Source: Prosapia bicincta
Taxonomy: Eukaryota; Arthropoda; Insecta; Hemiptera; Cercopidae
Direction: 5' to 3'
Length of the DNA stretch: 64,000 nucleotides
Assembly: GCA_036971475.1 (NCBI GenBank)
Contig: JBAIZL010000008.1
Span: 30,121,219 to 30,185,218, forward strand
In this document: one piece after another, positions 9,890 to 24,850 of the stretch
Layout of the letters: each line of letters begins with the position of its first letter
How positions within the stretch are numbered: position 1 is the first letter of the stretch
Notes under the pieces: model-generated
What the model saw: only the letters and a program-made list of their open reading frames with translations
Databases searched by the model: none
Told to the model about the DNA's origin: nothing
Program-made: the position numbers and the translations under genes

Positions 9890-10950
9890 CAAGGGCGGTT
9901 CCATTTTGTCATCAAAAAATGTTATCACAAATTATTTTTATAAGTAAACTGGGATAAATTTATATGTATTCGGTTATTAAAATATATATTTCTAAAAAAA
10001 GCAGATTCCCAAATTCTTAGAAATTCTCGAAGTACAAAAATTCTAGGCAATCGCCCGTAATGCCCCTCCCATAAAGCCGCCTTTGGTTTCATGAATAAAT
10101 AAAATAAAGTAGAAATATTAAGAAGATGAACCTGTAGGCTAGAACTAGACCTAATAAGCACATAAAATTCTTATACTAATGCCACAGATTTAAACCTGGG
10201 CTTAAACTTTAGTTTATGTATAAATTATATTTACTCATGGAAATTTGGAATCAGTGTCTAACAAGTCTTTATGTGCCTTAGCTTAATGTCAGAAGATTAT
10301 CCTCCAGAAGTATGAACGATTATAGTTTTTAACACCGCACAAAACTACACAAATACAACAATAATAAAATACACAAACTAAAAAAAAATCTATAATCCTA
10401 AATAACCCCTTGCAAGCTCGACACTGACTGAAACAAGCTCGCAAAGTTGTTGAATGAGTCACTAGCCACCTGCAAGGATAGATAGAAAGGCTCTTTGTTC
10501 TTTGCTTCATAAAGGATTCAAGTGTTTCTAAAGTTCGGAATTAAGTACAAATATTTATTTATAATTTATACTAATCGGCGATTTGTATGTAAATAAAATT
10601 GACAGAATAAGACCAAAGGTATATCCTCCACTTCGGACATTTTACAAGTTTTTTTATTGATAATACTTCGTCTTCTCCGACACAACCAGGGTCTGTAGAC
10701 CACTGGCGGAACACGTGAGCGGGTGCGGCTCAAAAGGCAAATACCTCCTTGAAGTTTAGATTATGCTGATTGGCAGCAGATGTCCAAAATCAATACAGAA
10801 CAATTTTCAGTAAATTTTATTTAATTTTCAAATTAATCGAACTAAAATTTTGAAATACATGATAATAATTTAAGATATTTAAAAGTTAACAAATTATTGA
10901 AGAATTTAAAATAGTAATTGGAATTAAATGTAATATTGTAAATCTGTATG
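9890..10950. other. Non-coding DNA, nothing recognised
   Basis: No gene was recognised. The motif CCACTGGCGG at about 10700 resembles a hAT-type terminus, but no partner end or duplication was found. Minus-strand open frames of 73-78 codons (9925-10161, 10289-10510) show no domain. Confidence 0.45.
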
Positions 10951-11094
10951 TTTATACACTATTCTTATGTAAACATAAGTATTATGAATGGAGCTCACCC
11001 CCAAAAATCTATATTGGGCACGTTTATATTCTATTCCTAGGTAAAAATAAGGATTATAGACTCCATAGCTTACTCCCAAAAATGCTCTTGTAAT
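10951..11094 (+). repeat. Imperfect tandem duplication, two units of about 72 bp
   Basis: The units 10951-11022 and 11023-11094 both start TTTATA-TATTC and carry ATGTAAA or AGGTAAA followed by ATAAG-ATTAT. They end near CTCCCAAAAAT or CCCCAAAAAT. Roughly a quarter to a third of positions differ, so the duplication is old. Confidence 0.6.
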
Positions 11095-13663
11095 ATAAAT
11101 AGTGGTAAACTCGAGATAACAGGTCCCGAAAAATTTGTATGTGTATGATATATGTTTGAGCGTATAATGACTTGAGAAATTTTCCGTTGAAAATTACTAA
11201 ACCGAAAAATGTTGAAAATGTGAGAAAATATGAGATCAGGTAGTTAATTCTTTATGGATTGCTTCAATATTTTGTTTGAATAATTTTTAATTCTCATTTT
11301 AATTTGAGAATTAAGGTAACAGATCCCTTGATGTATGTTTGGTTTAAAGGGTCTGTAAATGTGCCTTACAGATATAAAGAATATGCACTGGAGCCAACTG
11401 CAATGGATTTTAGTTTTAACCTTAAAATTATTTTTTTATAGGCTAAAGACAGATCACATTCATTAATAGTTATTAACAGGCATTAAATAAAGATATTAAC
11501 TTAAAACTATTGTTAAAATTGATAATGCTCCTGCAAGTTTTGATACTTGCAAAAGCTTTCGCCCATGTTCACCGACCACAGTACATCAGCAAATTAAATC
11601 GAAAGAATTTGACTCAAAATCTTTAATAATTAACTCCTGGGATTAAACTCATGAATGTTTTTAGGAGGCTATTTCGGAAAAGCCCGATTATTATGTGATG
11701 AGAAAAGGTCTTCAGCTTGTTTCCTTCCATATATCAGTCCTCTTGACATATATCTGTCAAAAATCTTCTGGAAAGAAACAAACCCTGCCAGGATAGATAA
11801 TGCATGAACTCTGGGGTTTAGGATGTCGTTATGGGAGAAGATAAAGGGAGGTATTACCTAAAGAATACATTGTTAGTGAGGTTATGGTAGGAATGACATG
11901 CAATTCGTCTTTTGCCGCCTAATTGTCAACGACTAACTCAGAACTTCGTTAAGGGCGGGAAGGACATTAACAACAGGGGGACATCAACTCGGTTGACCTG
12001 ACCTCCCACAGACCAGGTCAAGTTATTTCAATGCTTACTTTGTTTTACTTTAGGGTACAAACTCAACAACTGTATATTTGTAAAAGATATTCCTGAAGGT
12101 TTTTATTATTGATGCATTTTACTATTATTTACATTTTGAATTGCTAATTAAATAATGGCCGTAATACTTCAATCACAAATAAAACTAAAATATGTATTAA
12201 AAACACTTATTGGTAAAACTTGGTAGTTCAATTTGTTTACGCACTACGTGTTTTCCAATGAAAGACGACGCGCGTCATTTCTTTATCTTTATAGGGATGG
12301 CCAAGGGAGGGCCCAGGCCGCCTTGGTCGCTCCCTTCGATGCGCCACTGGTACTTTCGGTATGGCGCACTGTGGGAGGAGAAAATGAAATGAAAAGCAAA
12401 ATTAGTACTTCTGCTGAGGCTAGACTGTGTTCCTTTGGGATCTGCCCCTGGGTCATCTAAATCAGAACTGTGAAGCAGATTAATAATATATGCACATTTG
12501 ATTTACAGCTTTAGGATTATAGCTAAGCGGTCAGTACGGACAGGGGCCGTTTGTGCTTGACGGGTCTATCCAGTGAGGAAATTACAGCGATGTTGTATGC
12601 GCAGACTGATTCTCTCTCAATCGGTCAGAGAAAAGAGAGGATTTGTGGCCCCAGAGATTTTGCAGCGTTGGTCATCGAGACATTGGCTCCGGTTAGAGAT
12701 AGCGAGAAAAGGGGGTTTTGTATTGAACTAGATCTAAAATGGGGTATCTACAAGGCAGGATGTTTAATGGATGGAAAGGGAGAGAAAGGCATTGTTCGTC
12801 TGGGGTACTGCGTTTATTTAACATCAGACGTACTGACTTATTGACTCTTTTCCTTCAAACCTACGAAGTATATAAAACAAGATTGATAGTTTTTACAAAA
12901 GTACCTAATACTAAGCTTAAACCTATGATTTAGACATTTAGGCTAACAAGAAAGTCACAGGAAGCCAAAAGATTGTTATTTTTTTTTTTTTTTAAATATA
13001 AAATGTAATTATAATAAATAACTAGAAATAATTCTCATCCTAGGTAAGAGTGATGAAGGAGAGAAGTAGGAGAGGGCACGTGGGAAAGCCGACGTCATTG
13101 GGATCCATAAGAAAAAGAACGAAAAATAGGAGGAGGTCCTGTAATATCACTAAGGCCTCTGATGTGGGAATCTGAATGTCTTTTAAAGCGAATCATGATT
13201 ACAAACTTTATATAAACATAACATTAAAATATCCATATTACTTCTTCACATACTTGGTGTCTGTTTGCTTTATATGCATTTAATTTTAAAAAAACTATAA
13301 AATATACACTAACACGATGAATATTTCATTATATACTGTTTAGTATTTTTTCGCATATTTTTTTACTTCAGAAATTATGGGGCGGGGGATGCATCCCGAT
13401 AATACAATCCTGACTATGTCCTCAGTCCAATTCCTTACCAGTGATACATATTATTGCTTCTTGTTTGATAGTAATTAGTAGTGCTTCAGACTATTCACGA
13501 ACAATTAGGGATACAATGACTTTATAGTTCGTATTAAAATATTAATTTTTTAAACAAATAATTCAATTACCATCCTACTTAAAACATAATTAACTTTGTT
13601 ATCAGTATAGTACATATAATAAATTGATAAATGGTATCCTTTTAGTGCCAAACAAGTAAAGGA
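11095..13663. other. Non-coding DNA with a GC-richer island, no gene recognised
   Basis: Mostly AT-rich. A GC-richer stretch (about 12200-12860) contains overlapping open frames of 60-97 codons that match no family I recognise. Near 12351 the sequence ends in GCGCCACTG after a G/C-rich palindromic block. Read on the minus strand this resembles a hAT-type CAGTGGCGC terminus, but the other end was not found. Runs of T at about 12978-12993 and a G-rich stretch near 13381 are isolated. Confidence 0.45.
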
Positions 13664-15099
13664 ATATTGTAAGTAGTGTTTATAGCAGACCGGGGCACCG
13701 CGAGGACCGCTTAACTCCTTTTAGTAGGTGCGACTAATCCCACCCCTACTGATAGCCTATGTATAGGTGGAGTGATCACTGTAAGTAGTGTTTATAGCAG
13801 ACCAGGGCACCGCGAGGACCACTTAACTCCTTTTAGTAGGTGCGGCTAATCCCACCCCTACTGATAGCCTATGTATAGGTGGAGTGATCACTGTAAGTAG
13901 TGTTTATAGCAGACCAGGGCACCGCGAGGACCGCTTAACTCCTTTTAGTAGGTGCGACTAATCCCACCCCTACTGATAGCCTATGTATAGGTGGAGTGAT
14001 CACTGTAAGTAGTGTTTATAGCAGACCGGGGCACCGCGAGGACCGCTTAACTCCTTTTAGTAGGTGCGACTAATCCCACCCCTACTGATAGCCTATGTAT
14101 AGGTGGAGTGATTATTGTAAGTAGTGTTTATAGCAGACCGGGGCACCGCGAGGACCGCTTAACTACTTTTAGTAGGTGCGACTAATCCCACCCCTACTGA
14201 TAGCCTATGTATAGGTGGAGTGATTATTGTAAGTAGTGTTTATAGCAGACCGGGGCACCGCGAGGACCGCTTAACTACTTTTAGTAGGTGCGACTAATCC
14301 CACCCCTACTGATAGCCTATGTATAGGTGGAGTGATCACTGTAAGTAGTGTTTATAGCAGACCGGGGCACCGCGAGGACCGCTTAACTCCTTTTAGTAGG
14401 TGCGACTAATCCCACCCCTACTGATAGCCTATGTATAGGTGGAGTGATTATTGTAAGTAGTGTTTATAGCAGACCGGGGCACCGCGAGGACCGCTTAACT
14501 ACTTTTAGTAGGTGCGACTAATCCCACCCCTACTGATAGCCTATGTATAGGTGGAGTGATCACTGTAAGTAGTGTTTATAGCAGACCAGGGCACCGCGAG
14601 GACCACTTAACTCCTTTTAGTAGGTGCGGCTAATCCCACCCCTACTGATAGCCTATGTATAGGTGGAGTGATCACTGTAAGTAGTGTTTATAGCAGACCG
14701 GGGCACCGCGAGGACCGCTTAACTCCTTTTAGTAGGTGCGACTAATCCCACCCCTACTGATAGCCTATGTATAGGTGGAGTGATTATTGTAAGTAGTGTT
14801 TATAGCAGACCGGGGCACCGCGAGGACCGCTTAACTACTTTTAGTAGGTGCGACTAATCCCACCCCTACTGATAGCCTATGTATAGGTGGAGTGATTATT
14901 GTAAGTAGTGTTTATAGCAGACCGGGGCACCGCGAGGACCGCTTAACTCCTTTTAGTAGGTGCGACTAATCCCACCCCTACTGATAGAATATGTATAGGT
15001 GGAGTGATTATTGTAAGTAGTGTTTATAGCAGACCGGGGCACCGCGAGGACCGCTTAACTCCTTTTAGTAGGTGCGGCTAATCCCACCCCTACTGATAG

Positions 15100-18000
15100 C
15101 CTATGTATAGGTGGAGTGATTACTGTAAGTAGTGTTTATAGCAGACCGGGACACCGCGAGGACCGCTTAACTCCTTATAGTAGGTGCGACTAATCCCACC
15201 CCTACTGATAGCCTATGTATAGGTGGAGTGATTACTGTAACTAGTGTTTATAGCAGACCGGGGCACCGCGAGGACCGCTTAACTCCTTTTAGTAGGTGCG
15301 GCTAATCCCACCCCTACTGATAGCCTATGTATAGGTGGAGTGATTACTGTAACTAGTGTTTATAGCAGACCGGGGCACCGCGAGGACCGCTTAACTCCTT
15401 TTAGTAGGTGCGGCTAATCACACCCCTACTGATGGCGTATGTATAGGTGGAGTGATTACTGTAAATAGTGTTTATAGCAGACCGGGGCACCGCGAGGACC
15501 GCTTAACTCCTTTTAGTAGGTGCGACTAATCCCACCCCTACTGATAGCCTATGTATAGGTGGAGTGATTACTGTAAGTAGTGTTTATAGCAGACCGGGGC
15601 ACCGCGAGGACTGCTTAACTGTTTTTAGTAGGTGCGGCTAATCACACCCGTACTGATGGCGTATGTATAGGTGGAGTGATTATTGTAAGTAGTGTTTATA
15701 GCAGACCTGGGCACCGCGAGGACCGCTTAACTCCGTTTAGTAGGTGCGGCTAATCACACCCCTACTGATGGCGTATGTATAGGTGGAGTGATTATTGTAA
15801 GTAGTGTTTATAGCAGACCTGGGCACCGCGAGGACCGCTTAACTCCTTTTAGTAGGTGCGGCTAATCCTACCCCTACTGATAGCGTATGTAACCTATAAG
15901 TGGAGTGATCACTGTAAGTAGTGTTTATAGCAGACCGGGGCACCGCGAGGACCGCTTAACTCCTTTTAGTAGGTGCGGCTAATCACACCCGTACTGATAG
16001 CGTATGTATAGGTGGAGTGATTATTGTAAGTAGTGTTTATAGCAGACCTGGGCACCGCGAAGACCGCTTAACTCCTTTTAGTAGGTGCGACTAATCACAC
16101 CCCTACTGATAGCCTATGTATAGGTGGAGTGATTACTGTAAGTAGTGTTTATAGCAGACCTGGGCACCGCGAGGACCGCTTAACTCCTTTTAGTAGGTGC
16201 GACTAATCCCACCCCTACTGATAGCCTATGTATAGGTGGAGTGATTACTGTAAGTAGTGTTTATAGCAGACCTGGGCACCGCGAGGACCGCTTAACTCCT
16301 TTTAGTAGGTGCGACTAATCCCACCCCTACTGATAGCCTATGTATAGGTGGAGTGAGTACTGTAAGTAGTGTTTATAGCAGACCTGGGCACCGCGAGGAC
16401 CGCTTAATTCCTGTTAGTAGGTGCGGCTAATCCTACCCCTACTGATAGCGTATGTAACCTATAAGTGGAGTGATCACTGTAAGTAGTGTTTATAGCAGAC
16501 CGGGGCACCGCGAGGACCGCTTAACTCCTTTTAGTAGGTGCGGCTAATCACACCCGTACTGATGGCGTATGTATAGGTGGAGTGATTATTGTAAGTAGTG
16601 TTTATAGCAGACCTGGGCACCGCGAGGACCGCTTAACTCCTTTTAGTAGGTGCGGCTAATCCCACCCCTACTGATAGCCTATGTATAGGTGGAGTGAGTA
16701 CTGTAAGTAGTGTTTATAGCAGACCTGGGCACCGCGAGGACCGCTTAATTCCTGTTAGTAGGTGCGGCTAATCCTACCCCTACTGATAGCGTATGTAACC
16801 TATAAGTGGAGTGATCACTGTAAGTAGTGTTTATAGCAGACCGGGGCACCGCGAGGACCGCTTAACTCCTTTTAGTAGGTGCGGCTAATCACACCCGTAC
16901 TGATGGCGTATGTATAGGTGGAGTGATTATTGCAAGTAGTGTTTATAGCAGACCTGGGCACCGCGAGGACCGCTTAACTCCTTTTAGTACGTGCGGCTAA
17001 TCCTACCCCTACTGATAGCGTATGTAACCTATAAGTGGAGTGATCACTGTAAGTAGTGTTTATAGCAGACCGGGGCACCGCGAGGACCGCTTAACTCCTT
17101 TTAGTAGGTGCGGCTAATCACACTCGTACTGATAGCGTATGTATAGGTGGAGTGATTATTGCAAGTAGTGTTTATAGCAGACCGGGGCACCGCGAGGACC
17201 GCTTAACTCCTTTTAGTAGGTGCGGCTAATCCCACCCCTACTGATAGCCTATGTATAGGTGGAGTGAGTACTGTAAGTAGTGTTTATAGCAGACCTGGGC
17301 ACCGCGAGGACCGCTTAATTCCTGTTAGTAGGTGCGGCTAATCCCACCCCTACTGATAGCCTATGTATAGGTGGAGTGAGTACTGTAAGTAGTGTTTATA
17401 GCAGACCTGGGCACCGCGAGGACCGCTTAATTCCTGTTAGTAGGTGCGGCTAATCCCACCCCTACTGATAGCCTATGTATAGGTGGAGTGAGTACTGTAA
17501 GTAGTGTTTATAGCAGACCTGGGCACCGCGAGGACCGCTTAACTCCTTTTAGTAGGTGCGGCTAATCCCACCCCTACTGATAGCCTATGTATAGGTGGAG
17601 TGAGTACTGTAAGTAGTGTTTATAGCAGACCTGGGCACCGCGAGGACCGCTTAATTCCTGTTAGTAGGTGCGGCTAATCCCACCCCTACTGATAGCCTAT
17701 GTATAGGTGGAGTGAGTACTGTAAGTAGTGTTTATAGCAGACCTGGGCACCGCGAGGACCGCTTAACTCCTTTTAGTAGGTGCGGCTAATCCCACCCCTA
17801 CTGATAGCCTATGTATAGGTGGAGTGAGTACTGTAAGTAGTGTTTATAGCAGACCTGGGCACCGCGAGGACCGCTTAACTCCTTTTAGTAGGTGCGACTA
17901 ATCCCACCCCTACTGATAGCCTATGTATAGGTGGAGTGAGTACTGTAAGTAGTGTTTATAGCAGACCTGGGCACCGCGAGGACCGCTTAATTCCTGTTAG

Positions 18001-21000
18001 TAGGTGCGGCTAATCCTACCCCTACTGATAGCGTATGTAACCTATAAGTGGAGTGATCACTGTAAGTAGTGTTTATAGCAGACCGGGGCACCGCGAGGAC
18101 CGCTTAACTCCTTTTAGTAGGTGCGGCTAATCACACCCGTACTGATGGCGTATGTATAGGTGGAGTGATTATTGTAAGTAGTGTTTATAGCAGACCTGGG
18201 CACCGCGAGGACCGCTTAACTCCTTTTAGTAGGTGCGGCTAATCCCACCCCTACTGATAGCCTATGTATAGGTGGAGTGAGTACTGTAAGTAGTGTTTAT
18301 AGCAGACCTGGGCACCGCGAGGACCGCTTAATTCCTGTTAGTAGGTGCGGCTAATCCTACCCCTACTGATAGCGTATGTAACCTATAAGTGGAGTGATCA
18401 CTGTAAGTAGTGTTTATAGCAGACCGGGGCACCGCGAGGACCGCTTAACTCCTTTTAGTAGGTGCGGCTAATCACACCCGTACTGATGGCGTATGTATAG
18501 GTGGAGTGATTATTGCAAGTAGTGTTTATAGCAGACCTGGGCACCGCGAGGACCGCTTAACTCCTTTTAGTACGTGCGGCTAATCCTACCCCTACTGATA
18601 GCGTATGTAACCTATAAGTGGAGTGATCACTGTAAGTAGTGTTTATAGCAGACCGGGGCACCGCGAGGACCGCTTAACTCCTTTTAGTAGGTGCGGCTAA
18701 TCACACTCGTACTGATAGCGTATGTATAGGTGGAGTGATTATTGCAAGTAGTGTTTATAGCAGACCGGGGCACCGCGAGGACCGCTTAACTCCTTTTAGT
18801 AGGTGCGGCTAATCCCACCCCTACTGATAGCCTATGTATAGGTGGAGTGATTACTGTAAGTAGTGTTTATAGCAGACCGGGGCACCGCGAGGACCGCTTA
18901 ACTCCTTTTAGTAGGTGCGGCTAATCCCACCCCTACTGATAGCTTATGTATAGGTGGAGTGATTACTGTAAGTAGTGTTTATAGCAGACCGGGGCACCGC
19001 GAGGACCGCTTAACTCCTTTTAGTAGGTGCGACTAATCCCACCCCTACTGATAGCCTATGTATAGGTGGAGTGATTACTGTAAGTAGTGTTTATAGCAGA
19101 CCGGGGCACCGCGAGGACCGCTTAACTCCTTTTAGTAGGTGCGACTAATCCCACCCCTACTGATAGCCTATGTATAGGTGGAGTGATTACTGTAAGTAGT
19201 GTTTATAGCAGACCGGGGCACCGCGAGGACCGCTTAACTCCTTTTAGTAGGTGCGACTAATCCCACCCCTACTGATAGCCTATGTATAGGTGGAGTGATT
19301 ACTGTAAGTAGTGTTTATAGCAGACCGGGGCACCGCGAGGACCGCTTAACTCCTTTTAGTAGGTGCGACTAATCCCACCCCTACTGATAGCCTATGTATA
19401 GGTGGAGTGATTACTGTAAGTAGTGTTTATAGCAGACCGGGGCACCGCGAGGACCGCTTAACTCCTTTTAGTAGGTGCGACTAATCCCACCCCTACTGAT
19501 AGCCTATGTATAGGTGGAGTGATTACTGTAAGTAGTGTTTATAGCAGACCGGGGCACCGCGAGGACCGCTTAACTCCTTTTAGTAGGTGCGACTAATCCC
19601 ACCCCTACTGATAGCCTATGTATAGGTGGAGTGATTACTGTAAGTAGTGTTTATAGCAGACCGGGGCACCGCGAGGACCGCTTAACTCCTTTTAGTAGGT
19701 GCGGCTAATCCCACCCCTACTGATAGCCTATGTATAGGTGGAGTGATTATTGTAAGTAGTGTTTATAGCAGACCGGGGCACCGCGAGGACCGCTTAACTA
19801 CTTTTAGTAGGTGCGACTAATCCCACCCCTACTGATGGCGTATGTATAGGTGGAGTGATTATTGTAAGTAGTGTTTATAGCAGACCGGGGCACCGCGAGG
19901 ACCGCTTATCTCCTTTTAGTAGGTGCGACTAATCCCACCCCTACTGATAGCCTATGTATAGGTGGAGTGATTACTGTAAGTAGTGTTTATAGCAGACCTG
20001 GGCACCGCGAGGACCGCTTAACTCCTTTTAGTAGGTGCGACTAATCCCACCCCTACTGATAGCCTATGTATAGGTGGAGTGATTACTGTAAGTAGTGTTT
20101 ATAGCAGACCGGGGCACCGCGAGGACCGCTTAACTCCTTTTAGTAGGTGCGGCTAATCCCACCCCTACTGATAGCCTATGTATAGGTGGAGTGATTATTG
20201 TAAGTAGTGTTTATAGCAGACCGGGGCACCGCGAGGACCGCTTAACTACTTTTAGTAGGTGCGACTAATACCACCCCTACTGATAGCCTATGTATAGGTG
20301 GAGTGATTATTGTAAGTAGTGTTTATAGCAGACCGGGACACCGCGAGGACCGCTTAACTCCTTTTAGTAGGTGCGACTAATCCCACCCCTACTGATAGCC
20401 TATGTATAGGTGGAGTGATTACTGTAACTAGTGTTTATAGCAGACCGGGGCACCGCGAGGACCGCTTAACTCCTTTTAGTAGGTGCGGCTAATCCCACCC
20501 CTACTGATAGCCTATGTATAGGTGGAGTGATTACTGTAACTAGTGTTTATAGCAGACCGGGGCACCGCGAGGACCGCTTAACTCCTTTTAGTAGGTGCGG
20601 CTAATCACACCCCTACTGATGGCGTATGTATAGGTGGAGTGATTACTGTAAATAGTGTTTATAGCAGACCGGGGCACCGCGAGGACCGCTTAACTCCTTT
20701 TAGTAGGTGCGACTAATCCCACCCCTACTGATAGCCTATGTATAGGTGGAGTGATTACTGTAAGTAGTGTTTATAGCAGACCGGGGCACCGCGAGGACTG
20801 CTTAACTGTTTTTAGTAGGTGCGGCTAATCACACCCGTACTGATGGCGTATGTATAGGTGGAGTGATTATTGTAAGTAGTGTTTATAGCAGACCTGGGCA
20901 CCGCGAGGACCGCTTAACTCCGTTTAGTAGGTGCGGCTAATCACACCCCTACTGATGGCGTATGTATAGGTGGAGTGATTATTGTAAGTAGTGTTTATAG

Positions 21001-24000
21001 CAGACCTGGGCACCGCGAGGACCGCTTAACTCCTTTTAGTAGGTGCGGCTAATCCTACCCCTACTGATAGCGTATGTAACCTATAAGTGGAGTGATCACT
21101 GTAAGTAGTGTTTATAGCAGACCGGGGCACCGCGAGGACCGCTTAACTCCTTTTAGTAGGTGCGGCTAATCACACCCGTACTGATAGCGTATGTATAGGT
21201 GGAGTGATTATTGTAAGTAGTGTTTATAGCAGACCTGGGCACCGCGAAGACCGCTTAACTCCTTTTAGTAGGTGCGACTAATCACACCCCTACTGATAGC
21301 CTATGTATAGGTGGAGTGATTACTGTAAGTAGTGTTTATAGCAGACCTGGGCACCGCGAGGACCGCTTAACTCCTTTTAGTAGGTGCGACTAATCCCACC
21401 CCTACTGATAGCCTATGTATAGGTGGAGTGATTACTGTAAGTAGTGTTTATAGCAGACCTGGGCACCGCGAGGACCGCTTAACTCCTTTTAGTAGGTGCG
21501 ACTAATCCCACCCCTACTGATAGCCTATGTATAGGTGGAGTGAGTACTGTAAGTAGTGTTTATAGCAGACCTGGGCACCGCGAGGACCGCTTAACTCCTT
21601 TTAGTAGGTGCGGCTAATCCTACCCCTACTGATAGCGTATGTAACCTATAAGTGGAGTGATCACTGTAAGTAGTGTTTATAGCAGACCGGGGCACCGCGA
21701 GGACCGCTTAACTCCTTTTAGTAGGTGCGGCTAATCACACCCGTACTGATGGCGTATGTATAGGTGGAGTGATTATTGTAAGTAGTGTTTATAGCAGACC
21801 TGGGCACCGCGAGGACCGCTTAACTCCTTTTAGTACGTGCGGCTAATCCTACCCCTACTGATAGCGTATGTAACCTATAAGTGGAGTGATCACTGTAAGT
21901 AGTGTTTATAGCAGACCGGGGCACCGCGAGGACCGCTTAACTCCTTTTAGTAGGTGCGGCTAATCACACTCGTACTGATAGCGTATGTATAGGTGGAGTG
22001 ATTATTGCAAGTAGTGTTTATAGCAGACCGGGGCACCGCGAGGACCGCTTAACTCCTTTTAGTAGGTGCGGCTAATCCCACCCCTACTGATAGCCTATGT
22101 ATAGGTGGAGTGATTACTGTAAGTAGTGTTTATAGCAGACCGGGGCACCGCGAGGACCGCTTAACTCCTTTTAGTAGGTGCGGCTAATCCCACCCCTACT
22201 GATAGCTTATGTATAGGTGGAGTGATTACTGTAAGTAGTGTTTATAGCAGACCGGGGCACCGCGAGGACCGCTTAACTCCTTTTAGTAGGTGCGACTAAT
22301 CCCACCCCTACTGATAGCCTATGTATAGGTGGAGTGATTACTGTAAGTAGTGTTTATAGCAGACCGGGGCACCGCGAGGACCGCTTAACTCCTTTTAGTA
22401 GGTGCGACTAATCCCACCCCTACTGATAGCCTATGTATAGGTGGAGTGATTACTGTAAGTAGTGTTTATAGCAGACCGGGGCACCGCGAGGACCGCTTAA
22501 CTCCTTTTAGTAGGTGCGACTAATCCCACCCCTACTGATAGCCTATGTATAGGTGGAGTGATTACTGTAAGTAGTGTTTATAGCAGACCGGGGCACCGCG
22601 AGGACCGCTTAACTCCTTTTAGTAGGTGCGACTAATCCCACCCCTACTGATAGCCATGTATAGGTGGAGTGATTACTGTAAGTAGTGTTTATAGCAGACC
22701 GGGGCACCGCGAGGACCGCTTAACTCCTTTTAGTAGGTGCGACTAATCCCACCCCTACTGATAGCCTATGTATAGGTGGAGTGATTACTGTAAGTAGTGT
22801 TTATAGCAGACCGGGGCACCGCGAGGACCGCTTAACTCCTTTTAGTAGGTGCGACTAATCCCACCCCTACTGATAGCCTATGTATAGGTGGAGTGATTAC
22901 TGTAAGTAGTGTTTATAGCAGACCGGGGCACCGCGAGGACCGCTTAACTCCTTTTAGTAGGTGCGGCTAATCCCACCCCTACTGATAGCCTATGTATAGG
23001 TGGAGTGATTATTGTAAGTAGTGTTTATAGCAGACCGGGGCACCGCGAGGACCGCTTATCTCCTTTTAGTAGGTGCGACTAATCCCACCCCTACTGATAG
23101 CCTATGTATAGGTGGAGTGATTACTGTAAGTAGTGTTTATAGCAGACCTGGGCACCGCGAGGACCGCTTAACTCCTTTTAGTAGGTGCGACTAATCCCAC
23201 CCCTACTGATAGCCTATGTATAGGTGGAGTGATTACTGTAAGTAGTGTTTATAGCAGACCGGGGCACCGCGAGGACCGCTTAACTCCTTTTAGTAGGTGC
23301 GGCTAATCCCACCCCTACTGATAGCCTATGTATAGGTGGAGTGATTATTGTAAGTAGTGTTTATAGCAGACCGGGGCACCGCGAGGACCGCTTAACTACT
23401 TTTAGTAGGTGCGACTAATACCACCCCTACTGATAGCCTATGTATAGGTGGAGTGATTATTGTAAGTAGTGTTTATAGCAGACCGGGGCACCGCGAGGAA
23501 CGCTTAACTCCTTTTAGTAGGTGCGACTAATCCCACCCCTACTGATAGCCTATGTATAGGTGGAGTGATTACTGTAACTAGTGTTTATAGCAGACCGGGG
23601 CACCGCGAGGACCGCTTAACTCCTTTTAGTAGGTGCGGCTAATCCCACCCCTACTGATAGCCTATGTATAGGTGGAGTGATTACTGTAACTAGTGTTTAT
23701 AGCAGACCGGGGCACCGCGAGGACCGCTTAACTCCTTTTAGTAGGTGCGGCTAATCACACCCCTACTGATGGCGTATGTATAGGTGGAGTGAATACTGTA
23801 ACTAGTGTTTATAGCAGACCGGGGCACCGCGAGGACCGCTTAACTCCTTTTAGTAGGTGCGACTAATCCCACCCCTACTGATAGCCTATGTATAGTTGGA
23901 GTGATTACTGTAAGTAGTGTTTATAGCAGACCGGGGCACCGCGAGGACCGCTTAACTGTTTTTAGTAGGTGCGGCTAATCACACCCGTACTGATGGCGTA

Positions 24001-24850
24001 TGTATAGGTGGAGTGATTATTGTAAGTAGTGTTTATAGCAGACCTGGGCACCGCGAGGACCGCTTAACTCCTTTTAGTAGGTGCGGCTAATCACACCCCT
24101 ACTGATGGCGTATGTATAGGTGGAGTGATTATTGTAAGTAGTGTTTATAGCAGACCTGGGCACAGCGAGGACCGCTTAACTCCTTTTAGTAGGTGCGGCT
24201 AATCCTACCCCTACTGATAGCGTATGTAACCTATAAGTGGAGTGATCACTGTAAGTAGTGTTTATAGCAGACCGGGGCACCGCGAGGACCGCTTAACTCC
24301 TTTTAGTAGGTGCGGCTAATCACACCCGTACTGATAGCGTATGTATAGGTGGAGTGATTATTGTAAGTAGTGTTTATAGCAGACCTGGGCACCGCGAGGA
24401 CCGCTTAACTCCTTTTAGTAGGTGCGGCTAATCCTACCCCTACTGATAGCGTATGTAACCTATAAGTGGAGTGATCACTGTAAGTAGTGTTTATAGCAGA
24501 CCGGGGCACCGCGAGGACCGCTTAACTCCTATTAGTAGGTGCGGCTAATCACACCCGTACTGATAGCGTATGTATAGGTGGAGTGATTATTGTAAGTAGT
24601 GTTTATAGCAGACCTGGGCGCCGCGAGGACCGCTTAACTCCTTTTAGTAGGTGCGACTAATCCCACCCCTACTGATAGCCTATGTATAGGTGGAGTGATT
24701 ACTGTAAGTAGTGTTTATAGCAGACCTGGGCACCGCGAGGACCGCTTAACTCCTTTTAGTAGGTGCGACTAATCCCACCCCTACTGATAGCCTATGTATA
24801 GGTGGAGTGATTACTGTAAGTAGTGTTTATAGCAGACCTGGGCACCGCGA
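15100..24850 (+). repeat. Higher-order repeats in block A (about 1.58 and 3.26 kb)
   Basis: Rare private variants recur at fixed distances. TAGTACGTGCGG occurs at 16985, 18568 and 21831 (spacings 1583 and 3263). AGCTTATG occurs at 18941 and 22204 (spacing 3263). GTAAATAG occurs at 15461 and 20648, and GGGACACCG at 15151 and 20338 (both 5187). These spacings equal whole numbers of monomers plus 5 bases for each 117-base variant: 14 monomers with three long ones give 1583, and 29 monomers with three long ones give 3263. After 22650 the offset changes by one monomer and one base. The block therefore grew by repeated multi-monomer duplications. Confidence 0.85.

Noticed and set aside
12551..12844. 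97-codon frame in a GC-richer island as a gene
   Set aside because: No domain recognised, competing overlapping frames, no splice or start context. Left unannotated beyond the regional note.
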